Shown: positions 1 through 6,087 of the stretch, piece by piece
Numbering within the stretch: position 1 is the first letter of the stretch
How the letters are laid out: every line of letters begins with the position of its first letter
Source of the DNA: Streptomycetaceae bacterium
GTDB taxonomy: Bacteria; Actinomycetota; Actinomycetes; Nanopelagicales; Nanopelagicaceae
Assembly: GCA_027490415.1 (NCBI GenBank)
Contig: JAIXYD010000157.1
Span: 1 to 9,943, forward strand
Direction of reading: 5' to 3'
DNA: 9,943 bases
Notes under the pieces: generated by a model
What the model saw: only the letters and a program-made list of their open reading frames with translations
Told to the model about the DNA's origin: nothing
Database searches by the model: none
Made by a program: the position numbers and the translations under genes

Positions 1-179
1 CCTTCACGTACGCGGTGTACAACATGCTTCACCGGTTTTTGACGATGCGATGTTCCGATAATTGATGCACCACTTGAGAGCACGGATGAAAGTGCTTCTG
101 GGCGAATCTTTGATGGGCCACAACCGAATCGGCCATCGCGTGGTTTGAGGTTCTCTGGGATTGTGATCTCTGCGCTCAT
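1..179 (-). CDS. serC: Phosphoserine aminotransferase, N-terminal part (runs off left edge)
   Basis: This is the first 59 codons of a reading frame that starts with ATG at 179-177 and is still open at the window edge. The start reads MSAEITIPENLKPRDGRFG, followed by GPSKIRPEAL (about residues 21-30) and GTSHRQKPVK (about 42-51), which I recognise as the N-terminus of actinobacterial SerC. SerC is a cytoplasmic PLP-dependent enzyme that converts 3-phosphohydroxypyruvate plus glutamate to phosphoserine in serine biosynthesis. The active-site lysine lies in the missing part. The ATG is 9 bases after the pdxH stop on the same strand, so the two are probably cotranscribed. No clear Shine-Dalgarno sequence precedes the start, so translation may depend on coupling to pdxH. 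Identity rests on motif recognition only. Confidence 0.9.
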   Translation of the reverse strand, partial: MSAEITIPENLKPRDGRFGCGPSKIRPEALSSVLSSGASIIGTSHRQKPVKHVVHRVRE

Positions 180-188
180 GGGTCAAGA

Positions 189-881
189 CTACGGGTAGTA
201 GCGAGTGAGTACGAACTCGGAATCGGTGCTCTGCCTCTCATAACGGAGCCGATCATGCAGTCGTGAATAGCGACCCTGCCAGAATTCAATACTCAACGGC
301 GCTATGCGATAGCCGCCCCAATGTGGCGGCCGCGGAACCGTTGTACCTTCTGGCCACTTCTCACTCGCACCAGCAAAGCGACTTTCTAACTCTTCACGCG
401 ATTCCAAAGGTTGAGATTGTGCACTAGCCCAGGCACCAATCTGACTCGACCATGGGCGAGTAGCGAAGTACTCTTCAGATTCTGATTCGGAAATTTTCGA
501 AATGATTCCGGTAATACTTACTTGTCGCTCCATTGCATACCAAGGAAATAAGACACTGACGCGATCATGCATCTCGATGGCATGAGCTTTTCGTGATTGA
601 TAGTTTGTGAAGAAAGTGAAGCCACCTTCGGAGATATCTTTAAGAAGAACAGTGCGCGTTGTAATCGCGTCATCTGCACCAAGAGTTGAAAGCACCATGG
701 CGTTGGCTTCTACGATGTATTCGTTAGCGGCAGCCTCGGCCAACCAGGTTGAAAATGCCGCGAGCGGATCAGCAGGTAGGTTTTCCAATCCAACATCGCC
801 ATAAGAGCGACGCATTGAACGGATGGCATCGCGGGTCAGGCTCTGCTCGCGTTGCTCGGGCTTCTCGCGCTTTTCGCTCAT
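189..881 (-). CDS. pdxH: Pyridoxamine 5'-phosphate oxidase
   Basis: A 230-residue FMN-dependent oxidase that converts pyridoxine or pyridoxamine 5'-phosphate to PLP in the cytoplasm (vitamin B6 salvage). The FMN-binding stretches are visible: RTVLLKD near 76-82 and TNYQSRKAH near 92-100. LFPW (111-114), RQV (119-121) and SQIGAWAS (146-153) follow. The C-terminal family signature IEFWQG...RLHDR occupies 198-211. I chose ATG at 881 because the frame reads back to an ATG at 971, but the extra 30 residues are low-complexity, run into the citA leader and would make the protein longer than the usual 210-230 residues. There is no good Shine-Dalgarno sequence before 881. The next gene on this strand is serC, which uses PLP, so the pair makes metabolic sense. 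Confidence 0.95.
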   Translation of the reverse strand: MSEKREKPEQREQSLTRDAIRSMRRSYGDVGLENLPADPLAAFSTWLAEAAANEYIVEANAMVLSTLGADDAITTRTVLLKDISEGGFTFFTNYQSRKAHAIEMHDRVSVLFPWYAMERQVSITGIISKISESESEEYFATRPWSSQIGAWASAQSQPLESREELESRFAGASEKWPEGTTVPRPPHWGGYRIAPLSIEFWQGRYSRLHDRLRYERQSTDSEFVLTRYYP

Positions 882-886
882 GTCTG

Positions 887-892
887 TATCTA
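887..892 (-). promoter_or_regulatory. Possible -10 element for a leaderless pdxH transcript
   Basis: Read on the minus strand, TAGATA lies 5 bases before the chosen pdxH ATG, and no Shine-Dalgarno sequence is present. A transcript starting at the A of the ATG would be leaderless, which is common in actinobacteria. The element matches the TANNNT consensus only partly (last base A) and I see no convincing -35, so this is a weak call. Confidence 0.22.
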
Positions 893-938
893 ACGTCACT
901 TTCGTCCCCGCGTCATCTTGAGGCAGGGATGGTCGCGC

Positions 939-996
939 GCACCCTGCTTTCGGGTGCAGAATTGGCGCCATAAGCGAATGCGCCGGCCACCGGCGC
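939..996 (+). promoter_or_regulatory. Structured citA leader: two hairpins and a repeated GGCGCCA
   Basis: The 132-base gap between pdxH and citA holds two perfect inverted repeats. The first is GCACCC (939-944) with GGGTGC (952-957) around a 7-base loop. The second is GCGCCGG (980-986) with CCGGCGC (990-996) around a 3-base loop, ending 6 bases before the citA ribosome-binding site. GGCGCCA also occurs twice, at 964-970 and 992-998, 28 bases apart. GGCGC at 964-968 could pair with GCGCC at 980-984 instead, giving an alternative fold that would open the second hairpin. It could be a regulator operator, an RNA switch acting on citA translation, or both. I do not recognise a named riboswitch. 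The structure is seen; the function is inferred. Confidence 0.45.
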
Positions 997-1002
997 CAGA
1001 CT

Positions 1003-1006
1003 GGAG
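1003..1006 (+). promoter_or_regulatory. Ribosome-binding site deciding the citA start
   Basis: GGAG lies 7 bases before GTG at 1014. It supports GTG 1014 over the in-frame ATG at 918, which has no protein-like sequence after it. Confidence 0.75.
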
Positions 1007-1013
1007 CTACACC

Positions 1014-2129
1014 GTGTCAGATGATTTCAAGCCAGGACTCGAAGGCGTTATTGCATTTGAATCAGAGATTGCTGAGCCAGATAAAGAAGGTAGTGCGCTC
1101 CGTTATCGCGGTGTAGATATTGATGATCTCGTTGGTCGCGTTTCATTTGGAAACGTATGGGGGCTTCTTGTCGATGATCAATTTAATCCAGGACTTCCAA
1201 ACGCAGAACCATTCCCACTTCCAGTTCACTCAGGTGATGTGCGCGTAGATGTGCAATCTGCAATTGCGATGCTTGCACCAGCGTGGGGCTTTAAGCCAAC
1301 TCTCGATATTTCAGATGAAGAAATTCGCGGCAACCTTGCGCGTACATCTGTCATGGTTCTTTCATATTTGGCGCAAGCAGCTCGTGGAATTATCGCTGCG
1401 CCAGTTCCAGAATCAGAGATTGATAAGGCACACACTGTTGTAGAGCGCATGATGATTCGTTGGCGCGGAGAGCCTGATCCACTTCATGTTCGCGCAATTG
1501 ATGCCTACTTTGTATCTGCTGCAGAGCACGGAATGAATGCATCTACATTTACCGCTCGCGTTATTGCATCAACTGGTGCAGATGTTGCAGCTGCACTCTC
1601 TGGTGCGATCGGTGCGATGTCAGGTCCACTCCATGGTGGTGCTCCTTCTCGTGTACTTCACATGATTGAAGAAGTTGAGAAGACTGGTAACGCCGAGGCA
1701 TACGTTAAGGGACTCCTCGATCGCAAAGAGCGCTTGATGGGATTTGGTCACCGTGTTTATCGCGCAGAAGATCCACGCGCTCGCACACTTCGTCGTACAG
1801 CAAAAGAACTTAATGCTCCACGATATGAAGTTGCCGAAGCTCTTGAGAGAGCAGCGCTTAAGGAACTTCGTGAGCGCCAACCAGATCGTGTCCTCGAAAC
1901 AAACGTTGAGTTCTGGGCAGCAATTATTTTGGACTTCGCAGAAGTTCCAGCACCATTGTTTACATCGATGTTTACTGCAGCTCGGACAGCGGGTTGGTCT
2001 GCACACATCCTTGAACAAAAGCGCACCGGTCGTTTGATTCGTCCATCAGCACGCTATGTCGGCAAGGCTCCTCGTAAGCCAGAGGATGTCGTCGGCTGGG
2101 ATGCAACGGTCGAGCAACTCCACAAGTAA
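1014..2129 (+). CDS. citA: Citrate synthase, type 2 (CitA)
   Basis: A 371-residue enzyme condensing oxaloacetate and acetyl-CoA to citrate in the TCA cycle. It opens with SDDFKPGLEGVIAFES, as actinobacterial CitA proteins do. Active-site elements visible are EHGMNAST (H172), SGPLHGGAPS (H207, the first catalytic histidine by alignment), the family signature GFGHRVYRAEDPR (243-255, H246), and RTAGWSAH (324-331). Where E. coli GltA has the catalytic aspartate in NVDF, this protein has NVEF (E299). My recollection is that Streptomyces CitA also has this glutamate. It starts with GTG, preceded by a good GGAG. It diverges from pdxH and is followed by the maltose operon after a 227-base gap. M. tuberculosis also keeps a second citrate synthase of this type. 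Whether this organism has another citrate synthase cannot be seen here. Confidence 0.95.
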   Translation: MSDDFKPGLEGVIAFESEIAEPDKEGSALRYRGVDIDDLVGRVSFGNVWGLLVDDQFNPGLPNAEPFPLPVHSGDVRVDVQSAIAMLAPAWGFKPTLDISDEEIRGNLARTSVMVLSYLAQAARGIIAAPVPESEIDKAHTVVERMMIRWRGEPDPLHVRAIDAYFVSAAEHGMNASTFTARVIASTGADVAAALSGAIGAMSGPLHGGAPSRVLHMIEEVEKTGNAEAYVKGLLDRKERLMGFGHRVYRAEDPRARTLRRTAKELNAPRYEVAEALERAALKELRERQPDRVLETNVEFWAAIILDFAEVPAPLFTSMFTAARTAGWSAHILEQKRTGRLIRPSARYVGKAPRKPEDVVGWDATVEQLHK

Positions 2130-2162
2130 TTCTTTTCATTCTTTTCAAACAAGAGACTGTGC

Positions 2163-2188
2163 AAATGGGGCTGTAAACGCTCCCATTT
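2163..2188 (+). repeat. Inverted repeat after citA (weak terminator or operator)
   Basis: AAATGGG (2163-2169) pairs perfectly with CCCATTT (2182-2188), extended by one G-T pair, around a 10-base loop. It begins 33 bases after the citA stop, where a terminator would be expected, but what follows is ATAACATTTCG rather than a T run. A separate run of six T at 2221-2226 is too far away to belong to it. It could equally be a protein-binding site for the downstream operon. Confidence 0.4.
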
Positions 2189-2223
2189 ATAACATTTCGA
2201 TAAAGTCGCTGTAGGCACGGTTT

Positions 2224-2239
2224 TTTGCGCGCCCGCAAA
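2224..2239. promoter_or_regulatory. Inverted repeat TTTGCG-N4-CGCAAA, candidate operator of the mal operon
   Basis: A perfect 6+6 inverted repeat with a 4-base centre (CGCC) ends one base before the candidate -35 box at 2241. Its size and T/A-outer, GC-inner symmetry resemble operators of LacI-family sugar regulators, which often control maltose genes in Gram-positive bacteria. No regulator gene is present in the window to support this. It could also form a short hairpin in a transcript coming from citA, but it is not followed by enough T to terminate well. Confidence 0.35.
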
Positions 2240-2240
2240 T

Positions 2241-2269
2241 TTGATTAGGTGAGTTCAACCATAAAGAAT
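2241..2269 (+). promoter_or_regulatory. Candidate promoter of malE
   Basis: TTGATT (2241-2246) and AAGAAT (2264-2269) each match four of six bases of the -35 and -10 consensus, with a 17-base spacer. Transcription would start near 2276, leaving a leader of about 80 bases before malE. That leader contains a run of six G (2283-2288), a small GGG-TTTA-CCC repeat (2286-2295) and TAAATC/GATTTA (2296-2301 with 2314-2319), for which I see no clear role. Confidence 0.35.
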
Positions 2270-2345
2270 GGGATCCTCGATCGGGGGGTTTACCCTAAAT
2301 CGACATCACTTCTGATTTACACCCTCGTAAGCAGAATGAATCCAT

Positions 2346-2350
2346 GGAGG
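2346..2350 (+). promoter_or_regulatory. Ribosome-binding site deciding the malE start
   Basis: GGAGG lies 6 bases before ATG 2357, the best Shine-Dalgarno match in the window. It rules out the upstream in-frame start at 2249, which would put 36 non-signal residues before a clean signal peptide. Confidence 0.85.
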
Positions 2351-2356
2351 AAATTG

Positions 2357-3616
2357 ATGACAAAGAAGCGTTATAGCGCAGTCGGCTTCGTTGCCGCAGT
2401 CGCAATCGCAGTTTCTGGTCTTTTCGTTCCATCAGCTAATGCAAATAACGAAATCGTTGTTTGGGCAGATGGAGATCGCGGACCAAACCTAGTTAAGGTT
2501 CTAGCAGAGAAGGGTGACTGGGTTTCTGGTTACAAAGTCACCGTTAAGTCTTTCTCAAACTTTGATGCGCTTAAGGATGCCTTCGACAAGGCTACAGATG
2601 CATCTGGTCCTGACATCGTCATGGGCGCAAATGACTGGGTTCCAACCGGAGCAAAGAGCGGAAAGCTTGCACCAATTACATTGACAGCTTCACAGAAGGC
2701 TCGCTTTACATCTGGTCAGCTCTTTGACCTTACATACAAGGGCAAGCTCTACGGAGTCCCTGTAGATGTGAACAACGTAGCAATGATCTACAACACAAAG
2801 CTTGTCACAACTGCACCAAAGACATTTGGTGAAATGGTCAATTACTACAAGGCCAACAAAACTTCAAAGGGCCTCAAGGCTGGTCTCTGCGTTGCAGGTG
2901 GCGGAATGTCATGGGGAGCACACTCAATCTTCTCTGCTCTCGGTGCTGATGCTTATCAGTTCGACGCACGCGGAAAGATCGTTTACGACCGCTCATTTAA
3001 CGGAACAACATTCGGAAAGAATGTTCGTACCTTCCTTCTTGATGGAAAGAAGAGCAATGGCTTCTTGCCAGCATCAGATGCTGGTTGCAAGGACAACTTC
3101 CTTGATGGAACAGTCCCATTTGCAATCATCGGAAACTGGGAGTGGAAAGATTACGTAGCTAAGGGCTTCACCATGAACCTCATGCCAGTTCCAGGCGTTA
3201 ACGCTAACAAGCCAGGCAAGATGTTCGGTTCAGTTTCAGGTGCTCTTCTCACCACATTTGCTGCAAAGCACGGAGTGGAAGCTGGCGCTAAGTCACTTCT
3301 TACAAACTTCTTTGGATCAACTGATGGTCAAGTTCGCTACCAGAAGATTGAAGGACGTCCACCAGCTGAAAAGGGTGCCGCACTTGATGCAACTGTTTCA
3401 GCTGCGCAGCGTGGCTTCGGTTCTGCTGCATCACTTTCAAGCATTCCACAGATTGGCGCATTCCTAAATAACAATGCAGGCGGCGCTAACTACTGGGATT
3501 CAGCTCCAGCGTATTGGACAGCTGTTCTCGTAGATGGAAAGGACGCTGTAGTTGAGGGCAATAAGCTCGCAGCTATCTGGCGTGCAAACACCACAGCTGG
3601 AAAGTCTGATCTCTAA
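2357..3616 (+). CDS. malE: Maltose/maltodextrin ABC transporter, substrate-binding protein
   Basis: A 419-residue family-1 solute-binding protein. The N-terminus is a secretion signal: MTKKR, a hydrophobic stretch at about 8-25, then a likely cleavage after SANA (residue 29) before NNEIVVWADG. There is no cysteine near the cleavage site, so it is not an obvious lipoprotein, which is unusual for a monoderm. Family landmarks that match E. coli MalE in order are GPDIVMGANDW (84-94), YGVPVDVNNVAMIYN (132-146), IIGNWEW (257-263, compare INGPWAW), KPGKMFGSVSGA (285-296) and SIPQIGAF (362-369). Two cysteines (178, 244) could form a disulfide outside the cell. Lysine is written AAG far more often than in malF, suggesting strong expression. 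The neighbouring permeases and amylases support maltodextrin as ligand; the exact sugar is inferred. Confidence 0.9.
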   Translation: MTKKRYSAVGFVAAVAIAVSGLFVPSANANNEIVVWADGDRGPNLVKVLAEKGDWVSGYKVTVKSFSNFDALKDAFDKATDASGPDIVMGANDWVPTGAKSGKLAPITLTASQKARFTSGQLFDLTYKGKLYGVPVDVNNVAMIYNTKLVTTAPKTFGEMVNYYKANKTSKGLKAGLCVAGGGMSWGAHSIFSALGADAYQFDARGKIVYDRSFNGTTFGKNVRTFLLDGKKSNGFLPASDAGCKDNFLDGTVPFAIIGNWEWKDYVAKGFTMNLMPVPGVNANKPGKMFGSVSGALLTTFAAKHGVEAGAKSLLTNFFGSTDGQVRYQKIEGRPPAEKGAALDATVSAAQRGFGSAASLSSIPQIGAFLNNNAGGANYWDSAPAYWTAVLVDGKDAVVEGNKLAAIWRANTTAGKSDL

Positions 3617-3635
3617 GAAGAATCAGTAAATTAGA

Positions 3636-3671
3636 AACTAATGCGGGCGAAGCAATTCGCCCGCATTAGTT
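3636..3671 (+). terminator. Strong hairpin between malE and malF (partial terminator or mRNA stabiliser)
   Basis: A perfect 16-bp stem, AACTAATGCGGGCGAA (3636-3651) with its complement at 3656-3671, closes a GCAA loop, which is a GNRA tetraloop. It is followed by the T-rich CTTATTTG. It starts 20 bases after the malE stop and ends 29 bases before malF. It looks like an intrinsic terminator, yet the genes on both sides form one transporter, so partial termination or protection of the malE 3' end is likely. The E. coli malE-malF gap also holds stem-loop (REP) sequences that raise malE mRNA level. Confidence 0.75.
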
Positions 3672-3688
3672 CTTATTTGACCGAGAGG

Positions 3689-3694
3689 TAAAAT
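3689..3694 (+). promoter_or_regulatory. Possible -10 box for a leaderless malF transcript
   Basis: TAAAAT lies 6 bases before the malF ATG, the distance expected if transcription began at or next to the A of the start codon. The upstream GAGAGG (3683-3688) is 12 bases from the ATG, long for a Shine-Dalgarno sequence. No strong -35 is seen (TTAGTT at 3666-3671, which lies inside the hairpin). A promoter here would restart transcription after the hairpin. Confidence 0.3.
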
Positions 3695-3700
3695 CGCAAA

Positions 3701-5239
3701 ATGACTTCATTCTTTACGGGCAAGGTTTCTTTTGTCCTAAAGCTAGTAGTTGTGCTGTTGCTCTCGTCCGTCCTTGTGACCCTGACACAAAGTGCGTTTG
3801 CCCAAAAAGAATATTTCATCGCAGGATTTCTCGCGATCACAATTCTGTTACTGGTTTTGACATACCTAACGAAAATTTCAATTCCGCTTAAATTCTTTTT
3901 ACCAGGAATTCTCCTGCTCATCGCGTTTGTACTCTCGCCAATTCTTTTCACAGTGACGATGTCGAGCTACAACTACAAGACCGGCAACATTATTTCAAAG
4001 AGTGAAGCAATTGAGCAGATCAAAAATCGTGGCTTTGAGTCAGATGCTGATGGAACATCATTTGATATAAAAATTGGACGCTATGACAATCAGGAAGCGA
4101 TTTTGGTCTCAGACTCGATTAATGGGGCGTATTTCATATCAACTGAAAATAATCGCATCCCACTCATTGCGCAGGATCTGACAGTCAATGAATATGGGGT
4201 TGCCGAAAGCGCCCCGGATTTCCAAACACTTTCAGATGCAGAAATGGCTAATGCAGACGAGATCTACTCTCTCAAGCGTTTCAAGTATCAGGACGAATAC
4301 TTCATTGCTCTAGAGGGTTTTGAAGTCGGAATAGTTTCTCGACAGGTGCTCGCCTTCGATGAAGTTAACGACCAATTTAAAAACATAATCTCTGGCGAAA
4401 TTTATACTGACAACGGCCGAGGAAATTTTGCTATTGAAGGCAGCCCTGATCAGTACCTCGAGCCTGGATGGCGAGCCCCTATTTGGTTTGAAAATTACAC
4501 AAAGCTTTTCACTGAAGAACGGCTACGCGCCCCACTCGTCAGTGTCTTTATCTGGACTATTACTTTCGCGTCATTATCGGTGCTCACCACCTTTGCACTC
4601 GGCTTGCTACTTGCACTAGCACTGAATAAACCAATTCGCGGGCGCCGGGTTTATCGTTCGATTTTGATTTTGCCTTATGCGATGCCAAGCATTATGTCGA
4701 TCCTTATATGGGGCGGAATGTTTAACACTGAATTCGGTGCGATCAATAATCTTCTAGGCACCGATATCGCATGGTTCCAAAGTCCGACTTTTGCAAAATT
4801 TGCGATCATCTTGGTTAATCTGTGGCTTGGTTTTCCTTACTTCTACCTCATCTCAAGTGGTGCCTTACAAGCGATCCCTTCCGAGCTTCTTGAAGCTGCC
4901 TCGATAGACGGTGCAAACCCACGTCAAATCTTTAGACAAATCACACTGCCGCTACTTCTTCAAATTCTTTCACCGTTACTCATTGCATCGTTCGCATTTA
5001 ATTTTAATAACTTCAACTTAATTTACCTTCTCACCGGAGGTGGCCCGAGAGCAGAACTTGATGGTGAATTGGCCGGAGCTACAGATATCCTCATTAGCTT
5101 TACATACAAGATTGCATTTGGATCTTCAGTTCAAGATCTAGGCTTGGCAAGCGCGATTTCCCTTGTCATATTTGTACTCGTTGCGTCCATTTCAATGTAT
5201 GGGCTTCGTAAATCGAAGGTATTGGAGAGTTTCCAATGA
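3701..5239 (+). CDS. malF: Maltose ABC transporter permease MalF, E. coli-type with large external loop
   Basis: A 512-residue inner-membrane permease that pairs with MalG to form the translocation path. Three hydrophobic segments (about 11-29, 38-56, 65-86) are followed by a polar region of about 185 residues (88-275), then five more segments (about 278-308, 318-340, 365-385, 420-445, 478-500). This matches E. coli MalF (514 residues, eight segments, a large P2 loop that touches MalE). The ATPase-coupling EAA motif is EAASIDGANPRQIFRQITLP (398-417). LLIASFAFNFNNFNLIYLLT (426-445) is nearly the same as the E. coli stretch that forms part of the sugar site, as I remember it. Many actinobacterial sugar permeases are shorter and lack the loop. 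It starts 84 bases after malE, past a hairpin, and its stop overlaps the malG start. Lysine is often AAA, unlike malE. Confidence 0.92.
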   Translation: MTSFFTGKVSFVLKLVVVLLLSSVLVTLTQSAFAQKEYFIAGFLAITILLLVLTYLTKISIPLKFFLPGILLLIAFVLSPILFTVTMSSYNYKTGNIISKSEAIEQIKNRGFESDADGTSFDIKIGRYDNQEAILVSDSINGAYFISTENNRIPLIAQDLTVNEYGVAESAPDFQTLSDAEMANADEIYSLKRFKYQDEYFIALEGFEVGIVSRQVLAFDEVNDQFKNIISGEIYTDNGRGNFAIEGSPDQYLEPGWRAPIWFENYTKLFTEERLRAPLVSVFIWTITFASLSVLTTFALGLLLALALNKPIRGRRVYRSILILPYAMPSIMSILIWGGMFNTEFGAINNLLGTDIAWFQSPTFAKFAIILVNLWLGFPYFYLISSGALQAIPSELLEAASIDGANPRQIFRQITLPLLLQILSPLLIASFAFNFNNFNLIYLLTGGGPRAELDGELAGATDILISFTYKIAFGSSVQDLGLASAISLVIFVLVASISMYGLRKSKVLESFQ

Positions 5240-6087
5240 GCATCTGGCTTCGCACCAACGCATGGCGTCATGCGGTAATTATCTCCGTTTGCCTGTTCTC
5301 ACTTTTCCCACTTTATCTAGTAGTAATTTCTTCCTTTAACTCAACTGGAAGCCTTCGCCTAGATTCATTTATCCCACGGGAAATCTCTTTCGCAAATTAC
5401 AAAATGCTCTTCAACGATCCAACAATCCCATACATGACCTGGGTAAAGAATTCACTTATCGTCGCTGGCGCAACCGCCGTACTCTCTGTCACGATTGGAT
5501 CAGCATCAGCATTTGCTTTCAGTCGTCTCAACTTCAAAGGGCGCAAGACGGGTATCCAACTTCTGCTCCTTGTACAGATGTTCCCGGCGATCCTTGCAAT
5601 CTCTGCGGTCTACGTCATTATGGAGCGCGTCTATACATTTGCACCAAGTATTGGGTTAGGAACACAAGCAGGTCTTCTCCTGATCTACCTCGGCGGCGCG
5701 ATGGGCGTAAATATTTGGCTACTTAAAGGCTTTGTCGATTCGATTCCTAAGGAGCTCGATGAAGCTGCAAAGATTGATGGGGCATCGGCCGTGCAAACGT
5801 ATTGGTTGATCTTTATGCCACTAGCTGCACCGGTACTGGCCGTTGTTGCTCTCTTAAGCTTCATTGGTACATTTAACGAGTTTATTCTTGCTCGACTTTT
5901 CTTGGTCGATATGGAATCTCGTACCGTCGCTGTTGGTCTGCAGCAGTTTATCGGCGGACAGTACTCCGAAAACTGGGGCCCATTTGCCGCGGGCTCAATT
6001 ATCGCTTCAGTTCCAATTGTCATTATCTTCTTAAGTCTTCAGAGATACATTGTTAACGGTCTCACCGCCGGATCTGTAAAAGGCTAA
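5236..6087 (+). CDS. malG: Maltose ABC transporter permease MalG
   Basis: A 283-residue partner permease of MalF. Hydrophobic segments lie near 13-32, 73-96, 107-129, 145-165, 195-217 and 250-268, giving the usual six. The EAA loop that docks on the ATPase is EAAKIDGASAVQTYWLIFMP (176-195). The C-terminal QQFIGGQYSENWGPFAAGS (236-254) and the ending NGLTAGSVKG resemble the tail of E. coli MalG, which reaches into the MalF channel. The start overlaps the malF stop in an ATGA arrangement, and GGAG at 5224-5227 sits 8 bases upstream, so translation is coupled. The ATPase expected to drive the pair is not in the window. Confidence 0.93.
   Translation: MSIWLRTNAWRHAVIISVCLFSLFPLYLVVISSFNSTGSLRLDSFIPREISFANYKMLFNDPTIPYMTWVKNSLIVAGATAVLSVTIGSASAFAFSRLNFKGRKTGIQLLLLVQMFPAILAISAVYVIMERVYTFAPSIGLGTQAGLLLIYLGGAMGVNIWLLKGFVDSIPKELDEAAKIDGASAVQTYWLIFMPLAAPVLAVVALLSFIGTFNEFILARLFLVDMESRTVAVGLQQFIGGQYSENWGPFAAGSIIASVPIVIIFLSLQRYIVNGLTAGSVKG

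Noticed and set aside
4..186. A 60-codon minus-strand frame starting at TTG 186
   Set aside because: It is rich in Arg, Trp and Cys and lies out of frame over the serC start, which reads as a recognisable enzyme.
43..198. A plus-strand open stretch with plausible composition (DVPIIDAPLESTDES...) ending at 198
   Set aside because: It has no early start codon and a stop at 40-42. It is the complement of serC, whose conserved motifs on the minus strand explain the sequence.
918..1013. N-terminal extension of citA from ATG 918
   Set aside because: The 32 residues are Arg/Trp-rich, run through both hairpins and do not match CitA, which begins at SDDFKPGLEG after GTG 1014 with its own GGAG.
2163..2226. 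Classical terminator made of the citA-distal hairpin plus the six-T run
   Set aside because: The T run begins 33 bases after the stem ends, too far to form one intrinsic terminator.
2249..2356. N-terminal extension of malE
   Set aside because: It would bury a standard signal peptide. GGAGG sits at the right distance from ATG 2357.
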